Source of the DNA: an uncultured Flavobacterium sp.
Lineage (GTDB): Bacteria; Bacteroidota; Bacteroidia; Flavobacteriales; Flavobacteriaceae
NCBI RefSeq assembly: GCF_946220915.1
Contig: NZ_CAMIHH010000002.1
Span: 1-64,000 of the forward strand
Length of the DNA: 64,000 nucleotides
Reading direction: 5' to 3'
Of the stretch, positions 24,321 through 31,852 are shown piece after piece. A program made the position numbers and the translations under genes. Below the pieces are notes generated by a model. The model was given only the letters and a program-made list of their open reading frames with translations. It ran no database searches and was not told the origin of the DNA. How positions within the stretch are numbered: the stretch's first letter is position 1; every line of letters begins with the position of its first letter.

Positions 24321-25217
24321 TTATTTTTTAATGTTGAAGCCGCCGGTTTGTTCCGGCAACGGTACAAATGTTGTTTCGCCCGGTACTTTCGGGAATTCCT
24401 GTTTCATCCAGCGTTGTTTGGCATCTTCGATCAGTTCGGGCGATGAGGCCACAAAGTTCCAGTAAATGTGCCTTGGCTCGGGAAACGGCTCTCCGCCGAA
24501 TATATATACGGTAGAATTTTCATTCAGGATGAACTCACACAATGATGCATCTTTGGCCACAAGTAATTGCTTGGGTAAAAAGGTGTTTCCTTCAGCTTCT
24601 ATGCTCCCGTTCAGTATATATAGTGCGCTTTCGCCAAAAAGGCTGTGCCCGATGGACAACTTTTGCCGGTGTGTGCTTTTCAGTTCCAGGAAGTATAGCG
24701 GACTGTATACCGGCACGGGTGATTTTTTACCGAATGCCTCGCCTGCGATCAGCCTGGCGGCAACACCTTCAATGTCCCATCCGGGCAGCTGGTTTTCGGA
24801 TATGTGTGCAAACGAGGGTTCCATCTGTTCCAGGTGCTTTGGCAATGCGACCCATATTTGTAAGCCATGCAGGTTTTTATCAGAGTGGCGCAGGTAGTCG
24901 GGTGTACGTTCAGAATGCGTAATGCCCTTTCCTGCCGTCATCCAGTTTACCTGCCCGGGAGTGATTTCAATTTCGGTGCCCAGGCTGTCGCGGTGCATGA
25001 TGCTCCCTTCAAAAAGGTAAGTAAGCGTAGAAAGGCCTATGTGTGGGTGCGGGCCCACATCCATATTTTCGTTATCATGCAGCGCCACGGGGCCCATGTG
25101 GTCGATAAAGGCAAACGGGCCTACCGTCCTTTTTTCGCGAAAGGGGAGCAGCCTCCCTACCAGGAAATTGCCAATATCACTCGGGCGTTCTTCTATGATC
25201 AGGTTTATGTTCGACAT
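24321..25217 (-). CDS. Pirin family protein
   Basis: The 298-residue bicupin begins with RLLPFREKRTVGPFAFIDHM and has the metal-binding set GPHPHIGLSTLTYLFEGSIM and an HRDSLG His in the first cupin. Many bacterial pirins oxidize quercetin-like flavonoids or respond to electrophilic stress. Its neighbours (ring-cleaving dioxygenase, MhqD-like esterase) support an aromatic or quinone-related role. Confidence 0.92.
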   Translation of the reverse strand: MSNINLIIEERPSDIGNFLVGRLLPFREKRTVGPFAFIDHMGPVALHDNENMDVGPHPHIGLSTLTYLFEGSIMHRDSLGTEIEITPGQVNWMTAGKGITHSERTPDYLRHSDKNLHGLQIWVALPKHLEQMEPSFAHISENQLPGWDIEGVAARLIAGEAFGKKSPVPVYSPLYFLELKSTHRQKLSIGHSLFGESALYILNGSIEAEGNTFLPKQLLVAKDASLCEFILNENSTVYIFGGEPFPEPRHIYWNFVASSPELIEDAKQRWMKQEFPKVPGETTFVPLPEQTGGFNIKK

Positions 25218-25274
25218 CGGGAGATGTTTTTTATAGTTGTAAGATACTAAATTTACGGTAACATTAAGGTTTCT

Positions 25275-25901
25275 TTAGCGGAAATTTTCTGACAGCCATT
25301 TTTTTGATAATACAATATCGGCCTGTGTGAGGTTGTGCCCGGTAGGTAATTCGTGAAATTCTACATCCAATCCCCTGGCTTTTAATATTTCAATATATGT
25401 TGCGGTATTGGCCCGATTTACCGTAGGGTCCAGCTGCCCACTGCTAAAAAATACTTTAGTGTTATGATTATGGTTCCCGCCCTCAATCGCCTTAAAGGGC
25501 TGCATGGGCCTGTAGAGTATTGCCCCCGCAAGAAAATCCGGATATTTTACCAGCGCGGCACCGGCAATGTTGGCACCGTTAGAGTAGCCCAGCGCAATAA
25601 TTTTTGAAGGGTCAAAGCCTTCTTTTTCCGACAGGCCTTTTACAAAAGAAACCATTTCATCGGTACGGAAATGCAGGTCGGCTTCATCGAATATGCCCAT
25701 GCCTAGCCTTTTGAAAAACCGGGGCATGCCGTTCTCTGAAACATTGCCGCGCAGGCTTAAGATATTATGTCCATCCCCAAAGTTTTGCGCCAGGGGAACG
25801 AGGCCGGTTTCGTCGCCGCCCGTGCCGTGCAGCAGGAGCAGCGTATAGGCATCAGGATTGCCTGATGGCTTGTAGATGTATTGTAAAGGTTGAAAGTTCA
25901 T
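25275..25901 (-). CDS. Phospholipase/carboxylesterase family hydrolase (MhqD-like)
   Basis: The 208-residue alpha/beta hydrolase has the oxyanion loop LLHGTGGDETGL, the nucleophile elbow ALGYSNGANIAGA, an Asp in SSGQLDPTVN and the catalytic His in LPTGHNLTQAD. This pattern is that of the MhqD/YodD group. The ring-cleaving dioxygenase gene directly upstream on the same strand resembles MhqO, the partner in the Bacillus subtilis quinone response. Confidence 0.85.
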   Translation of the reverse strand: MNFQPLQYIYKPSGNPDAYTLLLLHGTGGDETGLVPLAQNFGDGHNILSLRGNVSENGMPRFFKRLGMGIFDEADLHFRTDEMVSFVKGLSEKEGFDPSKIIALGYSNGANIAGAALVKYPDFLAGAILYRPMQPFKAIEGGNHNHNTKVFFSSGQLDPTVNRANTATYIEILKARGLDVEFHELPTGHNLTQADIVLSKKWLSENFR

Positions 25902-26017
25902 TTTTTTTAAGGTTTTAAAGTTAGAGCAGGCTCAATCATGCCAATTAATCCTCACACCGGCCTCCTCCTTAGAGAGGGTAACGTTGCCCAATACTCTTGC
26001 CGGGCTGAGGCAGGGTG

Positions 26018-26953
26018 TTAATTGATTGGAACTAAGTGCGACTCAATGTCTTCCCTCCGCGATTCATACTGCGCAGGCAGCTTCAGGCCTTTGCCAAGGT
26101 TTTCAAGCGTTTCGTCGACCATGAATCCGGGATTGTCGGTCGCTATTTCAAAAAGAACGCCGCCTGGCTCCCTGAAATATAGGCTGTGAAAATAATTGCG
26201 GTCTATCTGTGGGGTAATGCTCAGCCCTGCTGCGGCTACTTTTTCCCGGAAATGCATCAGCGCTTCTTCGTTTGCCACCCTGAAAGCGACGTGGTGTACG
26301 GTACCATTGGCTACATGGCCTCGTTTTTCATCTTTCAGTTCTACAATATCCACTATGGCGGCATGTTCTATTGCACTGGTTATAAAGCGGTGGCGTGTAA
26401 CCTCGCTGGCAACGAGGCGGTAACCGAAAATGCCGGTCAGTATCCCTGCAGTACCGGCCATGCTGTTAAGGGTAAGGGTAATGTGGTGGAAACCGCGCAA
26501 AGCTGCGTCGGCGCCAACTTCATCTGTAGTCCAGGGATTGCGGCTGTCGGTTTCCACTTCGGTCAGTTCCAGTTTCAGACCGTCCGGATCGATAAAGGTC
26601 AGGTAGCGCTCGCCAAATTTTTCAGCAGGCTTGTTAAAGATTACATTATGCTTTTCAAACCTGTCCATCCAAAACCCCAGGCTGCCTTTGGGGACAGAGT
26701 AACCAATTTCGGTTGCCATTCCTGCCCCGCGCCTTCCCTGCGGTATGCCCTCCCCCCATGGGAAAAAGGTAAGTATAGTGCCGGCGCTGCCCACCTCGTC
26801 GCCAAAGTAAAAGTGGTATGTACCCGGATCATCAAAGTTCACGGTTTTTTTGATGAATCGCAGCCCCAGGATTTTAGAGTAGAAATTAAAGTTCTTTTGC
26901 GGGTCGCCTGCAATGGCTGTAATGTGGTGCAGCCCTAAAATTGTATTTTCCAT
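26018..26953 (-). CDS. Ring-cleaving dioxygenase (MhqO-like, two VOC domains)
   Basis: The 311-residue protein carries two VOC domains (about residues 5-135 and 150-290). Metal ligands are suggested by LGLHHITAIAGD, GFHHITLTLNSM, HHVAFRV and the final GVLFEIATDNPG. MhqO-type enzymes open hydroquinone or catechol rings with Fe(II). It heads the minus-strand quinone/electrophile gene run and is followed by an MhqD-like esterase. Confidence 0.9.
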   Translation of the reverse strand: MENTILGLHHITAIAGDPQKNFNFYSKILGLRFIKKTVNFDDPGTYHFYFGDEVGSAGTILTFFPWGEGIPQGRRGAGMATEIGYSVPKGSLGFWMDRFEKHNVIFNKPAEKFGERYLTFIDPDGLKLELTEVETDSRNPWTTDEVGADAALRGFHHITLTLNSMAGTAGILTGIFGYRLVASEVTRHRFITSAIEHAAIVDIVELKDEKRGHVANGTVHHVAFRVANEEALMHFREKVAAAGLSITPQIDRNYFHSLYFREPGGVLFEIATDNPGFMVDETLENLGKGLKLPAQYESRREDIESHLVPIN

Positions 26954-27153
26954 GATGTTTTGGTTTTAAAATTTGATAGTGTAAAATTACTCAGCCCATA
27001 CTCCCAAAACATTGAACTGGGACAAGAACGCAGCGCAGGGAAAGCAGCATTGCTGAAAATTTTAAGAAATTTCAAACATAACTTTACTATTTCTTTGGGA
27101 GAGCTGCAATGGGCAAAGGCTTAATTTTGAACATTATAAAAATACCACCTGCC

Positions 27154-27363
27154 ATGAAATCAACAAATACACTATTCATTTTTGCCGCCGCCGCTTCAAT
27201 GGCGCTTGCATCATGCAAAGAAAAAACGGAAGAAACCACGACCACAACCACTGAAACCGATATGACTACCGAAACAACGGATACGACCGGTGCCATGGAC
27301 AGGGATATGGATACTTCAGATTCTACAGCTACTGTAAACCCTGATACGATAATGGGGCCATAA
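27154..27363 (+). CDS. Small threonine-rich lipoprotein
   Basis: The 69-residue product has a lipoprotein signal peptide with lipobox ALASC (Cys20 or so) and a tail almost entirely of Thr, Asp, Glu and Met. The ATG at 27154 starts the signal peptide; an upstream in-frame ATG at 27109 would precede it with 15 unlikely residues. No family is recognised. A second, similar small lipoprotein follows after 18 bases. Confidence 0.7.
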   Translation: MKSTNTLFIFAAAASMALASCKEKTEETTTTTTETDMTTETTDTTGAMDRDMDTSDSTATVNPDTIMGP

Positions 27364-27381
27364 TCCCGAAAAAATAAAAAT

Positions 27382-27633
27382 ATGAAAAAGACAATTTTAA
27401 AAAGCGCTTTGTACAGTTCGTTGCTGATTGCTGCGCTTACTTTCTCTTCCTGCAAAAAAGAGGGGGAAGCCGATGCTGATGCGACTACTGCTACCGACAC
27501 TACTGAAATAATGCCAGAATCGGAAGCGCCAAATAATCCGGTAATGGATACCGTTGTAGAAAAAGACGGCGATACAATTGTAAGGACCGGTGGCGGTAAG
27601 AACGATAACCCATCGGGGGAGCAGGTTCCATAA
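27382..27633 (+). CDS. Small acidic lipoprotein
   Basis: The 83-residue product has the lipobox FSSC (Cys24) after MKKTILKSALYSSLLIAALT, then a low-complexity acidic part rich in Asp, Ala, Thr and Glu and a conserved-looking end, DTIVRTGGGKNDN. No known family. It pairs with the preceding lipoprotein gene and ends at a strong terminator. Confidence 0.72.
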   Translation: MKKTILKSALYSSLLIAALTFSSCKKEGEADADATTATDTTEIMPESEAPNNPVMDTVVEKDGDTIVRTGGGKNDNPSGEQVP

Positions 27634-27655
27634 ACATCTCTACCACATATATTTG

Positions 27656-27687
27656 AAAAGGCAGGCTTGTCATAAGGCCTGCCTTTT
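27656..27687. terminator. Bidirectional terminator
   Basis: Arms AAAAGGCAGGC (27656-27666) and GCCTGCCTTTT (27677-27687), an 11-bp perfect stem, separate the convergent small lipoprotein and hypothetical genes. Confidence 0.88.
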
Positions 27688-27698
27688 CTGCTTTATAT

Positions 27699-27986
27699 TC
27701 AGAATGAGAACTGCATCCTGTAGCGCTCATAAATTGCAGCCGATGGCCTGGGCCAGAAGAAGCTTTCTGTGGGAGCGGCAACAGTTTCTTCGGTAAATGT
27801 CGATAATGTGGGTACGCCGGTATCGTTCATAGTATCGGAATCTGGCAGAGGCATCATGCCGCCATTTTTAGCAGTATCACCTTTATTGCTGTTTTGTTCT
27901 ATACTATTAAATTCATGCTCCTTAACCACGTGCATTTTCCTTAACTGTACTATCCAGTCGTAGAATGCAAATTTTACTTTTTTCAT
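27699..27986 (-). CDS. Hypothetical protein
   Basis: The 95-residue product starts MKKVKFAFYDWIVQLRKM and ends with PSAAIYERYRMQFSF; the middle is Asn, Thr and Ser rich. There is no signal peptide or known domain. It is supported by a strong terminator directly after its stop codon and by a start that follows AT-rich sequence. A longer in-frame start at 28046 was not chosen. Confidence 0.5.
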   Translation of the reverse strand: MKKVKFAFYDWIVQLRKMHVVKEHEFNSIEQNSNKGDTAKNGGMMPLPDSDTMNDTGVPTLSTFTEETVAAPTESFFWPRPSAAIYERYRMQFSF

Positions 27987-28247
27987 TTTTTGATTGATTA
28001 TCCCCTGACGTGCAGGAAGATTGATGATTGATGATGGTTGGTACAAGGATAACTCCCTGCCGGCTGATTACAGATAGGACGAGAGGAAAGGGAAAATGTT
28101 ACGGAAGGAGACCGGAATTTTATTTGGGTTTAAATGTAGCGGCACTATGCTTAGTTATTGTGAAAGGTAACACTGTCGCCTCTCTACAGTTTGAGGCCTA
28201 TCAATGTCAAGCCCGGCCTTCGTTTGTCGTATTGGCATCGGCGGATG

Positions 28248-29846
28248 CTATATCGATTTTATTCCCATGATCTTTGACTCAAAAACTTCCTTATGCTCGG
28301 ATTTGCTTTTGATGCGCGTTTTGTAGGAATAGATAGTGGTAACGGAAAGCTCAAGAAAGTCGGCAATCTGGCTGGAGTCCTGTATGCCCAGGCGGTAGAG
28401 GGCAAAAATGCGCATTTCGGTATTGAGGAGTTCGCCTTTTTTAACCGCACTGCGATGGTCTTCGGAAAAAAGGGAGTTAAAATCGTTTATGTAAGTAGGG
28501 AATAGCCTGAGGAAAATGGCATCGAACTGGTGGAACAGGTCGTCACGCTCCTTTTTCACGTCATAGCGTTTGAGCAGCGACAAAAGTTCGTCCGTTTTCT
28601 TTGAGATGACTTTTTGGATGCTGCTTTTTTGCAGATGGTCGAGCTTATTGATAAGGTCGGAAGTTGCCTTAATGAAGTAGGTAATGTACTCTTCCTTAAT
28701 GGTATTGGCCTCGCTAAGGCTCTTGTTCATTTCCTGTAACTGCGCGTAGGAAGCCGCCATGGCCTTGCGCGACGCATTGCGCTCCTTTAGCTGCCTGAAA
28801 ATAATGATGAGGAAGAGTATGATAATGACCGCAAGCACCGTAAGCAATATTACGATCTTCTCGAGCATATCATTCTTCTCGTTTACCTTATTGAGCTGTG
28901 CCTTTTCGATGATGGGCAGTATGGTGGATATCTCGATCTTCCGGTGGCGTGCATCATAAAATGTAGCATCGTCCATTGCCAGGTTGATGTAGTGGTTCGC
29001 CTTGTCCAGCTGTCCCATTTTAAAAAGCTCGTTGGCAAGGTTTCGCAATGCTACGGTTTCTTTGGTAGCGTTTTTAACATCGGCAATGGCAGCCATGGTA
29101 AGGTATTGAATGGCTTTTTTGGTATCGCCCCGCTCCGAATAAATGTATCCCAGCGAAGATGTGGCAATACCATAATACTCTGCCGGAAGGTCAAATTTTT
29201 CCAGCCAGTGCGTAAAGGATATTTCAGCGTTTTTCCAGTCCTGCTGCTTCATCTGCATGAGGCTTTGGTTAGCCCAGTACTCATTGGTATTGGGCTGTGC
29301 AATTGCCAGCGCCTTTTCAAGGTAGGCAGTGCCTTCCTGAATGTATGTAATGTTGTACCGCTTGTCATGGTTATAATCGGCCAGGTCATAATAGGCGCGT
29401 GCCTTGATGGAAAGGTAATCGTACCGGCTCTTTATGTCCAGCGCATCCTCGTCAACTACGTTAAGTGTATCAATGGCTTCTTTAAACAGGCCCGAAGACA
29501 GCAGCACAAAACCTTCCTTTATGCGTGTGCGGTCCAGCACCTGCCGGTCTTTGAGCATCAGTGCGGCCGATTTTGCCTCTTCCAGGTAGTAATAGGCAGA
29601 ATCATATTTGAACGATTTATACTCATCGAACAGCGAGACATAATTTTCATATAATCCCTTATTGTCCTTGCTTAGCGTGTACTTCCTGATATTCTTTTTA
29701 AGGGCATTGATGCGGGTATATTTTTGCTTTACATAGGTTTCCTTGTTTGCCAGCGCTTTGTCCAGGTCTTGGAGCAGCGGAGTGGTAGCCTGTGCGCTCA
29801 GTAAGGCAGGAAAAATAATAATCAGCATGGCAAAAAGTAAACGCAT
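28248..29846 (-). CDS. TPR/DUF6377-type membrane regulator of the adjacent PUL
   Basis: The 532-residue protein has a signal peptide (about residues 1-18), a periplasmic TPR-rich region (about 40-315), a membrane segment (about 325-348), a coiled coil and a cytoplasmic C-terminus with an HTH: LYRLGIQDSSQIADFLELSV and TTIYSYKTRIKSKS. This matches DUF6377 proteins, which resemble SusR-like regulators of carbohydrate genes. ATG 29846 starts the signal peptide; an upstream TTG was rejected. It is divergent from the SusC/SusD locus, which it likely activates. Confidence 0.82.
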   Translation of the reverse strand: MRLLFAMLIIIFPALLSAQATTPLLQDLDKALANKETYVKQKYTRINALKKNIRKYTLSKDNKGLYENYVSLFDEYKSFKYDSAYYYLEEAKSAALMLKDRQVLDRTRIKEGFVLLSSGLFKEAIDTLNVVDEDALDIKSRYDYLSIKARAYYDLADYNHDKRYNITYIQEGTAYLEKALAIAQPNTNEYWANQSLMQMKQQDWKNAEISFTHWLEKFDLPAEYYGIATSSLGYIYSERGDTKKAIQYLTMAAIADVKNATKETVALRNLANELFKMGQLDKANHYINLAMDDATFYDARHRKIEISTILPIIEKAQLNKVNEKNDMLEKIVILLTVLAVIIILFLIIIFRQLKERNASRKAMAASYAQLQEMNKSLSEANTIKEEYITYFIKATSDLINKLDHLQKSSIQKVISKKTDELLSLLKRYDVKKERDDLFHQFDAIFLRLFPTYINDFNSLFSEDHRSAVKKGELLNTEMRIFALYRLGIQDSSQIADFLELSVTTIYSYKTRIKSKSEHKEVFESKIMGIKSI

Positions 29847-29907
29847 TGGGTGTATGTTGTTGTGAGTCAAGTATATGGTTGTTATGCTGAGTAATGTTTT
29901 GTGAGGT

Positions 29908-29939
29908 TAAATATAGTGTAAAATTTCACTATCCCCCAA
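29908..29939 (-). promoter_or_regulatory. Promoter and near-palindrome upstream of the PUL regulator gene
   Basis: On the minus strand, TTG (29937-29939) lies 21 bases before TATATTTA (29908-29915), close to the flavobacterial consensus. The 20-base near-palindrome ATAGTGTAAAATTTCACTAT (29913-29932) fills the spacer and could be an operator. Confidence 0.4.
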
Positions 29940-30215
29940 ATATGCCGTGAAAACTAAAGAATCCTGAATTTTTTTCTTATAAAATTCAAGATTATTCATT
30001 AGTGCTTAAAATATGAGATGATTTTTCAACTGTATGACCACTTGATTTTTTAAATGGTATAAAAAATATATTTACCTAAAAATCAGATATATATTGATAA
30101 TTATAACGTTGTAGCATCTTGATTTTTCATTTATTTTTTCATTTAGTTTTTTTTAACATTTAGTTTCGCTTTAAAGTTTCACGAAAACGATTTATCAAAC
30201 TTAACTAACAAATTT
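29940..30215. other. PUL control region without a gene
   Basis: This AT-rich stretch lies between the divergent regulator and the lipoprotein gene at 30216. A direct repeat TTTTTCATTTA occurs twice with a 12-base period (about 30124-30146) and once as a weaker third copy, a possible activator site. TAGTTTCG (30161-30168) is a one-mismatch -7 candidate. No reading frame is credible. Confidence 0.45.
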
Positions 30216-30740
30216 ATGAGACGCAAAATTACGTATGGTTTAGCAGCCATTTTGTGCTCGCTGGCACTGACGGGGTGCGATGAGCAGGACGACGGCAGCA
30301 GCGTAGACCCGATTACTGTTTATGAAAAAATAAATGGTGACTGGGGACTGATGAACCTTAAGATGGTAGATGAATTTGCAAAAGCAAACAACATCCAGCC
30401 CAATGAGCAAAACCTGAGCACGCTGTTTAATTATGAAAATTTTCAGATCAACTTTAGTGTTGGCGAGAATAATGAACCCACAACGTACCAGGTAACAGGC
30501 GAGGTTCCGCCGTTGTTTAGCCCAGGCGGGTATTGGGAACTAAGTTCTGCCTTTCAGCCTACCAATAGCGGGGGCATGCGCATATTCCTTTACAGCGATG
30601 CTGCCAGGACACAAAAAACAGATGAGCTCAGGCTAACTTCTGTACCGGGCAGCAACGGGGAAATGGAACTACAACTGGTAAGGACGGCCGACGGAACACC
30701 TTTTGTATCGTATGTATTCAGGTTAAATTCTTTAAACTAA
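30216..30740 (+). CDS. PUL-associated lipoprotein (DUF5004-like)
   Basis: The 174-residue protein has the lipobox ALTGC (Cys21) and a compact beta-rich domain starting VYEKINGDWGLMNLKMVDEF, which resembles the lipocalin-like DUF5004 family found in PULs. It is the first gene of the plus-strand PUL and 6 bases ahead of the next gene. It probably sits on the cell surface or in the periplasm; the glycan role is not known. Confidence 0.65.
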   Translation: MRRKITYGLAAILCSLALTGCDEQDDGSSVDPITVYEKINGDWGLMNLKMVDEFAKANNIQPNEQNLSTLFNYENFQINFSVGENNEPTTYQVTGEVPPLFSPGGYWELSSAFQPTNSGGMRIFLYSDAARTQKTDELRLTSVPGSNGEMELQLVRTADGTPFVSYVFRLNSLN

Positions 30741-30746
30741 AAGCAC

Positions 30747-31826
30747 ATGAAAAAAATTCTACCTATACTTTTTTTCGCACTCATGCTGGCTCCTTCTGTA
30801 CTGAAGGCCCAATCGGCAGCAGGTACGATAAACAAGATGTGGTCGTACCCTGTAGTGTATAAGTACGATGAGCAGGTTACCTGGTATTTTGACCTTTCTA
30901 CCACCACATTTGCGCCAAACCAGGATGTTTACCTTTGGATATGGTCGCCATCAGAGCCGGATGCAGGCAATTTCAACGACTCTTCTGATTTTGCCAAGCT
31001 TACTTATGTAGATAACATGACGTGGAGCTTTACGCTTACGCCAACGGTTTATTTTTCTAAAACCCCGGCAGAGATTGCGGCAAGCGCTGGATTCTGGTTT
31101 CGCCTTAAAGACGATGCGGGCACCATGCAGAGCGAAGTAGGCAATATGCCTTACACTGATTTTTCTACATTTTACACAGCCAACCAGATCATCCGTTCCT
31201 ATCCTGAAGAACCTACACTCGAAGGGGGCGTGAGCATACTGTTTAACGCTAACCTTGTACCCGGGTTTGAGGATGCAGCAAGCATCCATTTTCACAGCGG
31301 GCTCAATAACTGGGCGCTGCCGCAGGAGTACCAGGCCTGGCTGCCTGAAATTGTTGAAAAAACAAAGCTGAAAAACCTGGGCAATGGCTTTTGGAAAATG
31401 GACCTTACGCCAAAAACGTATTACAATGCCCCCGACGGTTTTGTTATGGAAAACATTACGTTTCTTTTTGTTAAGGGCGAGTGGGCAGGCACATCTCCCG
31501 ACCAGATCATTTATGCGGCCGAATATGTAGCGCCGCCGCCGCCGGACTTCCGCTTTTTCCCGATGCAGATCACCAAAAGGGACTTCCTGGGAATTATCCG
31601 TAAGAATAACGAAGTAGGCGTAAACAAGTTACTGTATACCGTAACAGGTGGTGCAACCACAATTTCAGGAGAGATTGTTGGCAGCATGACAGAAATTAAA
31701 GGGTTTATAAACCTTGTTTCAGCATTCCAGAATGAACAAAACCTCACGGAGATACACGTACTGGTAAAGGATAACCTGGATCACACCATTTCGGACACCA
31801 CCATTCCGCTGAAAACGGCTGACTAA
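30747..31826 (+). CDS. Secreted PUL protein, possible SusE/F-like glycan binder
   Basis: The 359-residue protein has a signal peptide (about residues 1-22, ending VLKAQS) and is otherwise beta-rich. Segments such as VYLWIWSPSEPDAGNF and ASIHFHSGLNNWALP appear twice in similar form, suggesting two tandem beta-sandwich modules of the CBM/SusE-F type. It lies between a lipoprotein gene and susC. I do not recognise a named family with certainty. Confidence 0.6.
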   Translation: MKKILPILFFALMLAPSVLKAQSAAGTINKMWSYPVVYKYDEQVTWYFDLSTTTFAPNQDVYLWIWSPSEPDAGNFNDSSDFAKLTYVDNMTWSFTLTPTVYFSKTPAEIAASAGFWFRLKDDAGTMQSEVGNMPYTDFSTFYTANQIIRSYPEEPTLEGGVSILFNANLVPGFEDAASIHFHSGLNNWALPQEYQAWLPEIVEKTKLKNLGNGFWKMDLTPKTYYNAPDGFVMENITFLFVKGEWAGTSPDQIIYAAEYVAPPPPDFRFFPMQITKRDFLGIIRKNNEVGVNKLLYTVTGGATTISGEIVGSMTEIKGFINLVSAFQNEQNLTEIHVLVKDNLDHTISDTTIPLKTAD

Positions 31827-31852
31827 ATAACCATCAATAAAAACCAAATCTG

